Assembly (NCBI GenBank): GCA_964036155.1
Contig: OZ038423.1
Coordinates: 33,433,249 to 33,497,248, forward strand
DNA length: 64,000 nt
Source: Diploscapter coronatus
Taxonomy: Eukaryota > Nematoda > Chromadorea > Rhabditida > Rhabditidae
Direction of reading: 5' to 3'
Position 1 is the first letter of the stretch. Each line of letters begins with the position of its first letter. The translations under genes and the position numbers were made by a program. The notes beneath the pieces were generated by a model. The model had not been told where the DNA came from. It did not search any database and saw only the letters and a program-made list of their open reading frames with translations. Shown here one piece after another: positions 27,148 through 38,700 of the stretch.

Positions 27148-29439
27148 TTATGCAACGGCATCGAGTCGAATCAGTTTGTTGCTGTACTCGACCAGTTCGG
27201 CGATCGATACACGGCCTCGCTGGTTGATGAATTTAGCCACTGGAAATTGAAGTTTATGGTCAGAGAACAAGCATTTGTATATAATAAGGCAAAAATGAAT
27301 AAATCACTTTTCAAAGGAAGATTTTTTGGAATGATAAGTGACACGTGAAGATATTTCTTTCTTTAATCCTCCCCATTTCTTTACTCCGCCTATTCATATC
27401 GCATTTTTATTGTCGTAGATAAAAGAAACTATGAGTTGTGTACTGTCCACCATATAACATTTGCAGGTAGAAGAAATTTTTCCTACCCGCTTCGAACTCC
27501 TCATCGCTGATGTAGATGAACTTCCCTCTGTCATCCATCACTCCCTCCAACTGGCCCGACTCGAGGAAGTACTGCAGTTTCTGAACGCATTCCTCGGAAC
27601 GGAAGCCGAAGTGCGCAGAGAGTTCGTCCATGTTCACGACCTGAAATTTTAAAATCAAAATTCTTTTCAACTATCAAAAATGAATTTTTCCTCTGTACTA
27701 TAGCTGTCCAATTTTCACTATTTTATTAGATTTTTATCGGTATTTTCACAGGTCATCAAATTTACCGATCGACGCCTTCGGAAAGTTCACATTTTGAAGA
27801 CGAAGTAATGGTGATAAGGAAAAAATCGAAGTAAAAAACGAGACGAGGTTTACCTTACCTTATTGCTCTTGACGTACTCGACGAAATCCCGCATGAGATT
27901 TTCGGCCTCTTCGCCTTCGACTTCATCGTAGCCTTCTTCTTCCACTGCGAATGATTCTTTCAGCTGAAAATAAATTATTTTCCACAAAATCATAAAAAAA
28001 ACATAACTCGAAAAAGAGCGCAAAATAATGAATAAAGATCCGCAATTTACCTACCAGCTCTATATCACAAAAGTAAAGGTTATTTGAACTGGAGGTTTTA
28101 TCGGTGTGCCTTCGGCTCTTTTCAGAAATATCGAAGATTCAGCAGCTTACCGCCAAGTATTCCTCCAATTCTCGTTTCTCCCTTTCTTCCTTTTCCTTCC
28201 TCTTTCGTTCCTCCTCTGCCTCTTCTTCGAGTCTTTCCTTCTCTCGTTCCTTCTCGCGCTCAGCTTCTTTCTCGGCTTCGCGTCGTTTGCGCTCTTCACG
28301 TTCACGGAGGTCCTAAAATGTAAAATTTAGAAAAAAGAAGCTGTAAAATGAAGTATTTCATCTAATAAAAGATAAATTTCACAAGCTTAGATGTTATTTT
28401 CCTAGATTTCAAATTGGTAAAATTAAATGATTGAAATACCAATACTTTCAACAATATTTAATTTGTCAATCATTTTCTTCTAGTGGTAACATTTAAAAAA
28501 ATCTAAAATTAAGAATAAATCTCACATATTCCCTCTGCTGCCGTTTCTCCTCTTTGGCCTGCAGTTTGGCCGCCTTCCGCTTGCCGATCTTCTTGCCGTT
28601 CTCGTCGAATTCGAAACTCGGTCCGACGTCTTCTAAATTTACAAAAAAAAATAGAATTTTCTTTTAAAAATTACCTTCCTCGGCCATTTCATCATCATCA
28701 TCGCCCACCATAGCCTGCATGAAGCCGTCGTCCTGGTCGCGGTTCACTCGCCGACGGATGTTTCGGCGCATTCCTCCGACCACTAAAATAAAAGTAAATT
28801 TACAAAAATGTTTATTTGTACTTCATAAAATTACAAAATCCCATTTTTAGACGGAAAAAAGTTCAGAAAGTGGGATTCATTTTCTGCATTATGCAGCATC
28901 TTGGAATATTCATCCACTTGTGAAACAACGAAATGTTGGCAGAAAAGCGAACTTTTCGCGACGTTTGAAAGCTTCATAACGATTCAGTATTTCAGTGAGA
29001 AAACGACATCTCACCATTAGCCTCCCTCCTATGCTGTCTGTCGTCCTCTGCTTGCATGGCCAGCAGAGCTTCCGTCCTTCTTTTGGCTGCTGCTTCATCG
29101 CGTTGGAATTTGATAAGATAGAAAATGAGCAGCGCAAGTCTGAAAATGCAAAAACTTTTACTCCAAATTGAATATCTATTTGAAAATGGAAATTGCTAAC
29201 GAGCATCATTAAAGATTATAAAATAAAAATGTCAAAAGTTGAGGTAACTCAACCTTCATAAGTGCTATTGTGAAATTTTAAGAAAAAGATAAACATTGAA
29301 AAAATTACCCAGTGAAAATGATGCCGAGCGATCCGAGCAGCATGGGGTTGAGTCCTTTGCCGATTTGGAATGGGGCTTCAGTGTCTGGCGTCGCACCGGG
29401 GGATGGTGGCTGGTTTGGATTCGAATTCGCCTCGGACAT
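27148..29439 (-). CDS. DDRGK1: DDRGK domain-containing protein 1 (UFM1 ligase adaptor)
   Basis: DDRGK1 (UFBP1) anchors the UFL1 ligase at the ER membrane for UFMylation, including ER-stress and ribosome targets. Eight exons join in phase: about 29309..29439, then acceptors near 29140, 28784, 28634, 28315, 27964, 27644 and 27241, ending at stop 27148..27150. The protein has a short lumenal N-terminus, one membrane segment (MLLGSLGIIFTGLALLIFYL), an acidic stretch (GDDDDEMAEE), a long charged coiled coil rich in Glu, Arg and Lys, and a C-terminal PCI-like region with the family signature MDDRGKFIYISDEE and NQRGRVSIAELVEYSNKLI. The start ATG lies just after an AG (ATTAAAAAAATCAG then GCGAAAATG) usable for trans-splicing. 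The HRI-like stop is 388 bp upstream on the same strand. Confidence 0.93.
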
Positions 29440-29827
29440 TTTCGCCTGATTTTTTTAATAGTTGAAATTTCATTTTAAAAAATCAAGAAAGATATCCAAC
29501 GGTTTTCAAACCGTAAAGATCAATAAAATCTAAAGAACTCTTCCATTTCTAATAAAGTTTAATACATCGAACTATGACGTGAATATGATCAAACTGAGAA
29601 GGAATGGAGCAAATAAATTTAAAAATTTACCCGAAAACTTCAAAGAATATTCTGCACGATACATTCGACTACGAAAGGCTTGAATTACCCGAAAAGGTAA
29701 GAAAAACAAAACGTTATAAATGAGAGTTTAAAAATCTCAGAACTATTTGAAAGCATCCATAATTTTAACAAGTAGTCAAAATAACTCTAGAGTAGTTTTC
29801 TGTAATTCTAACTCTAATCTTCTATTT
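29440..29827 (-). other. Spacer between HRI-like kinase and DDRGK1
   Basis: 388 bp separate the kinase stop from the DDRGK1 start on one strand. That is in or near the range of nematode operon spacers. A short direct repeat TTACCCGAAAA occurs at about 29628 and 29686 (+ strand). No gene lies here. Confidence 0.5.
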
Positions 29828-32800
29828 CTAATTCCTGTTCATAATCTGCTTCTGTATGAGGAACTTTCTGAGTTGGCATCGGAGTCGATCCATTTCGATT
29901 TCTTGGTTCTTGATGATTTCTTTTAGGGAAGCAACTAAAAATATTTTCTTTTTTAATTTGCAATTTTTAGGAGGAAATTCTCAGAATTATTCCTTTTTTC
30001 ACTAGAACATTTTTAAAGTGGTTTTGATTTAAGTGATTATAAAATTTACCAGTTTCGGATTCCTTGTGAACAAATTCCTGCAGGATTTGAGAAGCGGTCG
30101 GACGGTTTTTCGGCTCTGGGTCAGTCATCTTCAGCAGCACTGGAATCTAGAATAAATTCATTAAAACACATTTTAGAAACATTACCATGAGGCTTTTTAG
30201 AAAATACAAAAAGAAATTGAATTGGCATGTTCGTTCATTAGAACGAAATCAATGACATTCAACATTTCTTCCTTCGGCATTTTTCGAAATATGATTTAAA
30301 CAAAGAAAAATCTTACCACAGTAGGCCAGAAATCCTCTACGACCTTTGTGACCTGTCGTTTCTTGAATTTCTCCAGGACCCCGAATCGCTCCATCGAAGT
30401 TGTGAACACGTTGTATGTCTCGTACAAAACGATGCCTGCGGAATAAATGTCCACCTGAAAAATGCGATTTTCAGAAGTTTAGAAACGAATTAACGAAGAA
30501 ATTCGTCCTTTACTCGAACGATCTTTGTCAGTCACTATTTCGCTTCGTCATTTGATCATTTTGCCAAATCCATGTGCCGAAATTTTCAAAAAGAAAAATA
30601 CCGAGGTGTCGTATGAAGAAGACTTGATTTGCTCTGGCGCTGCATAAGTCGTCGTGCCGACTCCGATCGAGTGGGTTATTTCGATTCTGGAATTGGAGAG
30701 ATTTAAAAAAAAAAAAAACGCTAATTTTCACGAATGTAGTAAATTTTGAATGAAAAACAGTAAAACTTAGTTGAAATATTACATTTTAAAAATTTCCTAC
30801 CTCTGTGGAAAGGCGACCGTATTCTTGGACTTTGCCGTTCCTCCAAGATGAAAATCGACAGTTGCAAGTCCGAAATCGCCCAGCATAAAGTGGACTCGAT
30901 CGTTTGTTCGCTTGAGGAACACATTCCCGGGCTGAAAATTGAAAATCTTTTTTTTCTAGAGAGGGAAATTTTTATATTGTCAATGACCGACAACTCGGGA
31001 CGAAATAAATGATGCACAAATTTCGTGTATGAAAAGTGCATTGTGTATTTACAAGTAGTCGTATAACTCATTCCTTGAATACGATGTAATAGCGTGAAGT
31101 TTGCTGCAAACAATGCGTTAATTACCGTGCATCAAAAGTCCGTGTCATTTACTCCGTCTCAAATAATCGATCATTGACAATACCTTGACATCTCGATGCA
31201 TGACGTTTCTGGAGTGGATGTATTCCAGAGCGGAGAGGAGTTGTTGAGTTAGTTGCCGGTTGAAATTGCCATCTACATTGCTGCTGCCTAAAAATAAAAT
31301 AAGCAAAATGCTCGAAATCATATTCTAATAAAAATGGCTCATTTTTGAAAATTCAAAATTTTTAAAAGCATTTTTTCTCAATTCAAAAAATCATCCTTCT
31401 TGGAAAGAAACTACTTTTTCGGAAAAATAGTGTAGAAAAGAAAAACAGAACTTTTTAACAAGCTGAAAAGTGTTGAAGATTTACCCAACATCGCGATTTC
31501 CTTATTTCTAGCAATCAAGTACTGCTCTAGCGTAATGCTGCAGAGTTCCATCTGTATGTACATCACAGGCTTGAAGGACTGGAATTTGGGCTTTACTTGA
31601 GGTTTCTGAAAAGAAAGAAATACCGTGAATGGATTGCTAGCTGAGCCAGTGGGCGTGCTCAAGTCACTTAGAAATTCCACTGATTTCGGAGTTTTCGTAC
31701 GGGTTTTTGATTTCTAAAGTTCATTTTTAGCATAAAAAAACAATAGAAAAATAGGAGGAAGATTACTTTTGATGTAAGAAAACCTATTCTAAAACTGATC
31801 TAACTAAACGTAGTCTAAATTTTAGATTTTGAAAAAAATCGAAAGTTCATGCAATCTTCAGAAAAAATTTCAAAGAGAAAAAAATCAAATTTACCGTTGG
31901 GACCAGCATCGTTTTCGTGTTTGGTGCTTCCAACACCGGTGTCGTCGGATCACTTCTTTCCCTCTCCTCCTGTCCTCTTTTGGATCTATCGAAAATGCTG
32001 TCCCTACTCTCGTCCTCCTCTCCAGTTTCCTTTTCATCTGTGGGTTCTTCTTCGGAAGTCGTCGTTTCAGATGACGACTCAGCATTGGGATTCTGCCAAA
32101 ATCGACTCACATTCGGGTTCTTTTTGGTAGGACTCGCACTCGAAGATGCGGAGGAGGGGTTGAAGGAATTCGACGAGGATTCCCTGGAAAAGAATATTCT
32201 CTTCAAATTCGCAATTCTTTATTTCAGAAATAGTGTAAAATTTCGAGTTATTTAGAGATCTCAAAATTTCAAACACATTTTCATTCTTTTTAAAAAATAA
32301 AGTTTCAATCCTGAAGAAAATGATGTGGCTTACATTTTGTCATTGCTCTTCTCTGCATTCAGCAAATTCTGCGCTTCACTTTTTTGTGGAGAATGCATCT
32401 GCCTCACATCTCCATTCAGGCTCATGTCGGATAGCCTGAAAATCTTCTTTTTTCTCAAAAATAAAAGTGTGAAATCTTACACTTCCTCTATGTGCATCGT
32501 TCCGTTTGCTTTGACGATTTCGACGCTGGGCGGGTTGACGAAATTTAGGAAGGGTGTGATTCGGCCTGAAATGAAAAAAATTAATGAAAAGTTTGAAGAA
32601 GCTTTTTGGCTATTTGAAAATTCAGCGAGCTTTGAGGGGGTAAGTATTAATAGAAAAAGCCCCTTTCTAAAATTCTACGAAGACAAGGTTTTCTGTTGAT
32701 TATCCATTTTTCAATCACCTGTATTTGGTGGCGGTTTTTTTACCTCATTTTCCGATACTATTTTATTTTTCCTATCCGCCAACAAATACAGGGGGAGAGA

Positions 32801-34498
32801 GACGCATTCTTTCACGTAAGTAAAAATAGCAATTCGTAATATTCCACCTAAATGAATTCCTTCCCTACCTGCCTCTCCCACGTCTGAGTGCATCGTTTCC
32901 ATTGGTCTGCTGCCATTTTCCGGACTATTCAGCTCCACCCACCCGCTGTAGTAACGAACGATATTCGAATGATTCAGCAGAGCCAACAACTGGATTTCAT
33001 TCAGCACCTGAAATTGTTAACATTTAGAAAAAAACTCAACGTTTAAATTTTACCTTCTTGGTAATATCCATCATTCGCTTGAGCTGAATCTTCTTCACGG
33101 CGTAATATCGACGGTCCAGTTTTGCGCGAACCTGGAAATAAAAAATATAACTCCAGAAATTTTTCTTGGATTCAAAAGACTCTTTAGTTTTGTTTTCTAT
33201 TCAGAAAAAATACCTTGTAAACGATTCCGAATCCGCCATGACCGATTTCTTCAATCTCCTCGAAATCTGTCGTGTATCGACTCTTCTCCGGCAGAACATT
33301 CGATTTGTTCGAAATGTAACTGAAAAAAATGATAATTCGAAAATAATTCGCAGAAAGCCTGTTTTTCGAGCTGCGATTAACTGCAGGAAACGAGATAGTG
33401 CATCTTTTCGAAGGACAGAAAGAAGACATGTTCTTTTTTCCCTCAAAACTGCACTATCTCGTCTTCTGTAGTCAACCGCGGTTCGAAAACGTTGCAACGT
33501 CTGATTCGCAGGAAATACCTGTACTCTATTGATGGAGATTGCGAGGTTCCGCGAATGACACTAGACAGAAGTTGAGTGAAGGATTCTCCTGAAAAATATA
33601 CACTACTTTAAAATAGACATTTTTAATGGAATCAAAGTCTTCTAAGAATTTCTTTATAAAACTTTTTTTTTTTTTTTTTTAATTTTTCTTGAAAATTTAT
33701 TCTACTTACGAAGTGGCGACGAGTCTTCCGAAAGGAAGTTCGGTGGGACGATTCGATTTATGAGAAGCGTTTTGGTGAGTGCGTTTCTGACGACAACTCG
33801 GCGACTCACAGGCAGCATGTCGCAGAACACGTCCATGAACGAGGCGAATAGAGTCTGAAGTAAAATTTTGATAAATTTTATGCCATAATAGAAATTCTTA
33901 GGGCACGTCCATACCTTTTGACGTCGTGTCAATGTCAAGCGGTTTTGCGTGTAAACTTTTGATAATTTTAACATCAACGTCGAGAGTTTACATGCAAAAT
34001 TTCCTAAAATTGACATGATGTCGAAGGATACGTACTCACCCTTAGAATTCTGCCCCTTGCTATTTTTTTCCAATCTTACCCAAAGAACCTTGGACTTTCT
34101 ATAGATGCCCTTCTCCTCTCTGCATTCCAACTGCATCGTCGAATTTCCAGAGTCCTGTCGCGTCAACGGCTGCAGGTGGTCGTCTCCATTTTCATTCGAC
34201 TGCGAGGATTCGCCATTCCACCTCAGAGCAGAGTTTTCGGATGCACGGCGGCCGGGCACTAAAAAACTTTTCTCCGATTTTTCCCTAATTTTCCTATTTT
34301 TGTTTAATTTAAAAGTTTATGCATATTTAGGGTGTTTCCGAAAAAAGATCATTTTTAACTTTTAGAGAAAAGTAGAAAGAACCCACAACTGCTGCATTTG
34401 AGCTTGATTTTCGGTTGATTGATCAATCCGTCGAGTTTCCTGACGAGTTGAGAAGTTGTCGGCTCTTCACTCTCACCTTTTTCCTCTTCAACTTTCAT
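29828..34498 (-). CDS. eIF2alpha kinase, HRI (EIF2AK1)-like
   Basis: Predicted to phosphorylate eIF2alpha and trigger the integrated stress response. Eighteen exons in phase give 725 aa: 34387..34498, 34080..34258, 33710..33854, 33519..33588, 33214..33319, 33054..33131, 32869..33007, 32481..32565, 32334..32435, 31895..32183, 31624..31713, 31485..31605, 31184..31287, 30801..30931, 30602..30686, 30317..30454, 30050..30146, 29828..29934. Visible: P-loop GHGGFGIVYK (about 193), lysine YYAVKKI, a long Ser/Glu-rich kinase insert (about 280-460) as in all eIF2alpha kinases, MYIQMELC, HRDVKPGN, GDFGLA, activation loop GVGTTTYAAPEQ, and a C-terminal helix (SLKEIIKNQEIEMDRL) like HRI. There is no signal peptide or membrane segment, which argues against PERK, and no RWD or HisRS domain, which argues against GCN2. 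SRYTTDFEE before the P-loop matches the HRI SRY..FEE pattern. No Cys-Pro heme motif is seen, so heme control is unproven. Confidence 0.85.
30977..31180. repeat. TA-flanked MITE, family B copy 2
   Basis: TTGTCAATGACCGA at the left and TCGATCATTGACAA at the right are inverted, with TA directly outside both ends, the target site of Tc1/mariner-type elements. It is 204 bp with no coding capacity and sits in an intron of the HRI-like kinase. The outer TA at 31181-31182 overlaps the 5' splice site on the minus strand (GTATTGTC...). Confidence 0.88.
33362..33489. repeat. Foldback element, family C
   Basis: Inverted arms contain GAAACGAGATAGTGCA at the left and TGCACTATCTCGT at the right, with outer TTTTCGAG and GGTTCGAAAA. 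The core (CATCTTTTCGAAGG, ACATGTTCTTTTTTCCCTC) resembles the other family C members. It lies in the HRI-like kinase intron just before the exon encoding the P-loop. Confidence 0.75.
33902..34036. repeat. Foldback element in second intron of HRI-like kinase
   Basis: CACGTCCATACCTTTTGACG and GTGTAAACTT at the left pair imperfectly with GTTTACATGC, TTGACATGATGTCGAAGG and ATACGTAC at the right. Arms are about 55 nt with scattered mismatches, so it is older than the 24109 element. Confidence 0.65.
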
Positions 34499-35700
34499 TA
34501 GCAGTCTTCTAAATTCGAAGTCATGAAAAGATGAAAAATTCGAAAAAAAAATCTAGAAAAATCAACCACTTGTCGAGAGTAAATTGCGTGTCGCATTTGC
34601 GCTCAATACTTGCCAAAACTCCGCCCACTTTTCTCCGCGAGCTGGCTGAGGAATTTTTCGGGACTTTTCCGAATTCGTCTGTTTATTTTCGCATTTTTGG
34701 GATTTCGCCGATCCTCTCTTATCCCAGGGCACTTTGCCAAGTCCAGCTAGTCACTTTCCACCTCTTGAATCGGGTTTTCGGCCCAAAATTTCAGTTGCAA
34801 AAATTCCCGTGAAAAAATAAGCATGTGCGCGAAAATCATAAGCCAACGATTTTTTCGAAAATTTTTCTTTTCGTTTCCTAAAAAGTCGAACACTTGCGAA
34901 TGTGCAGCTGTTTTGATGATCAATTCATTGAACAGTAAACAAATCGGTCGTTCTTCCTGCCGCCTCCTGTCAAAACTCGGTCCCCCCTTTCGAGCCGTCT
35001 TTCGGCGAAAAATATCGATTTTTATCACATTTTCGGGGAAATTAGAATCACCGGACCAATTTGGGTTTAGTGTATTCTAATTTTTTCTCAAATTTTACGG
35101 ATTACTTTCAAAACTTGCTCAAATTCTCCTTCCTCAGGTTGTTGCTTTGCAATCTAGTCTTTTCAATGATGTTTCTTTCCTTGCTTCGTCTCTTCATCGA
35201 TAACTACTTTAATTACCTCTCTAATTGCCCGAGTTAATTATATATATGGTTTCAGTACGATCGCAGTGCGAATTGCAAAACGTCTCTGTCGGAGTGTTTG
35301 TGCATTTGGATTGTCTGATCGTCTTTATTCAATCGTTCCAAAACGACGCGCATCAACAGCAACACAAAGACCGGTCGGTTTGAGTCGAAGAAACAACTTT
35401 TGCTGAAGCTCAGAAAATCGAAACATCCTAACAAATTCCATGAGAAAATCATTTCCCCTCGAATTTCTACTTTTTGGCATCAAAATGCATTCCAATCATT
35501 CCAATTCAGATAAGATTTCTTCAAAATCTCGAGATTTTGGAATAGATCCAAACATTTCGAAATGCACCAAATCTCATAATGTTCGTCAAATAGTTTGACG
35601 AACATCATGAAATGTTCGTCAGATAGTCTGACGAACATTAAGCTCCTTTGGTTTGGATTTAAGCAGCAAATTTTCCTGAATTGATTTCAAAATATTCTAG
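34499..35700. promoter_or_regulatory. Divergent upstream region, HRI-like kinase / ataxin-2
   Basis: Both genes are transcribed away from this 1.2-kb stretch, so their promoters and probably the missing first exon of ataxin-2 lie here. An AG ends eleven bases before the kinase ATG. A doubled palindrome lies at 35579-35638. An ATG frame at 35441-35599 is open but ends without a donor in the phase needed by ataxin-2. Confidence 0.5.
35579..35638. repeat. Tandem pair of palindromes ATGTTCGTCA...TGACGAACAT
   Basis: Two 27-nt palindromic units (ATGTTCGTCAAATAGTTTGA... and ATGTTCGTCAGATAGTCTGA...) stand six bases apart. A third half-unit, ATGTTCGTCAGG, occurs at 38707 in an ataxin-2 intron. Each unit folds into a ten-base-pair hairpin. 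Confidence 0.8.
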
Positions 35701-38700
35701 CTGGCAAAGCAGTCGAGCGTCCCATCTACCGTCCCCCGAAGGCAATTTCCGGTGTTGGTGTGCAATCCCTGAAAAGCAAGGATTCTACGCCTCACACTTC
35801 GGCTCACAACTCCAGAAGACAGTCGGAAGAGCTCACTGACATGGTCAGTTATAGAATGAACGAGTGACAGTCCACAAAAATTGGAGACGATCGCAATTTG
35901 GATTTGTCGCGACGTCTCATAATAAAATAATGTGCAAAAATGCGCGAGTGTTTCCCTACAGTCTCTACCCTCTCTTATTCCTACATACTATTTCACCTAG
36001 TCACGACGTCGCGACATTTCCAAATAACCGAAACAATTCTTTCTTATTTCTCCCCAGAAAATCTACCTTTCTGAGGAACAAACTGTTCATTTTAAGATGA
36101 AATGATACTAATAAACGATTGATTTAGAAAGAATAATAGTATTTTTGCAGAGTGCTGGTGAAGGAATGGCTGCGAATGCGAATCCGGCCTTGCTCGCGGT
36201 GCTGCACGACCTGCACGGGAAGGACGTCCTCATCGAGACGACCGACAAGAGCAAGTGGAGGGGCATCTTCTTTGCCTGCTCTACGGAGAATGTACGAACA
36301 AATCAAACCAAAAATGAAGCGAAAGAAAACCTTTAAACTACAATTCCCTGAATAACAATATTGAAACGCCCAAAATTCGAATTCTGGAAACGTTCTATTT
36401 TAAAATCAAAATTGCTCTCGAGAATTTCGGAAACCAACATTTCGTTTTCTTCCCGTTATGTTCTTTGGAAATTTTATCTTAATAATGATATGAAAATATT
36501 GGATTGTTGTAATTTTTTCGACGAGGTTCAATGTTTCAGCTGGAAATTGGAACAAAGCTCACGTACCAGATTACGGAGTCGAACAAAGCCAATCTGCTAC
36601 CGCTGAAGAGCGAGGTGGTACCCAAAATGAAGTTCAAATTCGTCGACATCGTCGCCATCACTACCATCCTCGAGGAGCAGAAGGGCAAAATGAGTGAGTG
36701 CAGAAAAATCTTTAAAAAATAATACAGGAAAAGCAAGGTAAAAGAACATAACGAAATAAAATAAATATTCTACTCGACAAAAATTTCCGATTCTGTCATT
36801 AGTTAAATTTAAAATTTTTATCGAGCAACCCAAGATAAATTCTAAATGTAATGAATCGATTTGCAGCCCGTGATTTCATCACGGACCGCGACTACAACCT
36901 TGTGACTCACAACGCGAATGGCGAGGATGTAGAGTTGGAGGCGTGGGAAGGCGATGGCGATGTCGTCGATGTCGACATTGAGGATGTAAGGAATATCATG
37001 AAACTAAAGGAGGAACATAACTCTGGAAAATACATCCATCTTTTCCGTATCGCCATTATTCAGAATTGCACAACTTGCCAGAGATTATTAGCACAATGTC
37101 GATACTGAAGCTGAAAATTAAATGAAGTGAAAAGGGAAAGATGCACCTTTCAGAAGTTTGTATGATATAGTTAGTTATAATCTTTGATGAGAGTCACTTG
37201 AAAATTTGACCAAAATTTCGTCGATTTGAACTGGCAATGTTTTATGATTTTCATCTCTTTATATAAAAAAAAAAAATTCTATTTTCAGCACCGTCCCAAC
37301 TACAACAACAGACGAGGGAACAGGAATAACAACGGGTGGAGTGTAAAGGATATGTTTGAGACGAACGAAAAGAAGTTCTCTGTCAAGTCCACTTTTGACG
37401 ACAACCTCACTCAGTACACTACGTAAGTTTGGAACAAAAAAATCGGGTGCAGATGTAAAATATCTCGGGAATGTGCAATTTTAGGATCAGAACTAAAATT
37501 TACTTGTTTTTCTTTTTTACCAAATTAATACGAGCAGAATTTTGTGACAAGAAATTAAGAAAAAATATGATAACTTTTCAAAATGCAAATGAAAAAACTG
37601 TTAAGTGTGGAAAAGTACGAGGGAACTGAGGAGCAGCAGCGAGAGGCCGACCGACTGGCCAGGCTCATCGAACAGGACTCCAAAAGCAGCTATTACACCA
37701 AGTACCACATTCATAAATATTTCATTCTGGAATTGGGATAAAGCTAATCACAGCTTTATAAACCTTGTCCTTTGGGAACGTCCTGCATTTACCTTAACTG
37801 GGCAGAGAAAGAACTCTTGGTCTCTAATTCTCTCACTATTTCTGAATTCTCATTATTTTTTCCAAGGATAAAGCTTGTTAGGATGTGTAACTCAAAAGGT
37901 AAAAATGCTAGGATTAGGTGGACATTTTGATTCCATAGTTAGAATTAACCTCAAACTCAGAAGCAACTGAATGTGGTTACAGACTCGAGAATGACGACGA
38001 TGAGAGGGATCTTGACAAGGAGACGCGATTTGAGGATGGAGAGCACGATGACAGAAGAGGCAGGGACTACAGGGATAGAAGGGGACCACAGGGCAATAAG
38101 TAAAACCAAATTTAAAAAGTATCAAAACCAGATTTTATTTTCTATTCTCTTGAGCAGATTTAGAAAGAAGTTGAATTTAGCATTTTTAGCCTGAAGATTA
38201 AAAAATTGATTTTTTTCTTTCTAAAAGAAGCGATGAAGTTGATTTTCATTGTAATTCGAGTAAAATCTTTACAAGATTTTGACAGAAAGATCGAATTTCT
38301 CTGAATTACTCGCTTCGTTTCAGAGGTGGAATGCAAGGTCAGGGCGGCAGAAGCGGCCAATCGGGTCGCCAAGCGCAGTACGGCTCTCCCTCCAATCAGC
38401 AGCCCATCACCAACAGACGTGCAGAGGGACTCAAGTCTGGTAATAGAAAACTTTAAGGATTCTTTTTTTTTTAATTAAACCTAATCTTCGGAACTCAACT
38501 CGATTTCGCTAACGAGTTAGGGGTTGATTCTTAAAATTGTTATAGATTCAAATTCTAAAATCTTCAAACCTCTAAGACCTTGTTTGAATCTGAAATAAAA
38601 AAAAGGATTTCATAATTGTTCGTTCATTCATTCCTGAAATTTTCAACCCGCTAAACTCGAGCCAAAAAGCGATAAATTTCAATCCAACTACTTCATAGGT

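Noticed and set aside
28084..28330. Three + strand frames rich in Ser and Phe
   Set aside because: Antisense shadows of the Glu/Arg/Lys-rich coiled-coil exon of DDRGK1.
35441..35599. Candidate first coding exon of ataxin-2
   Set aside because: It opens with ATG but none of its GT donors is in the phase required by the next exon, and it runs into a palindromic repeat.
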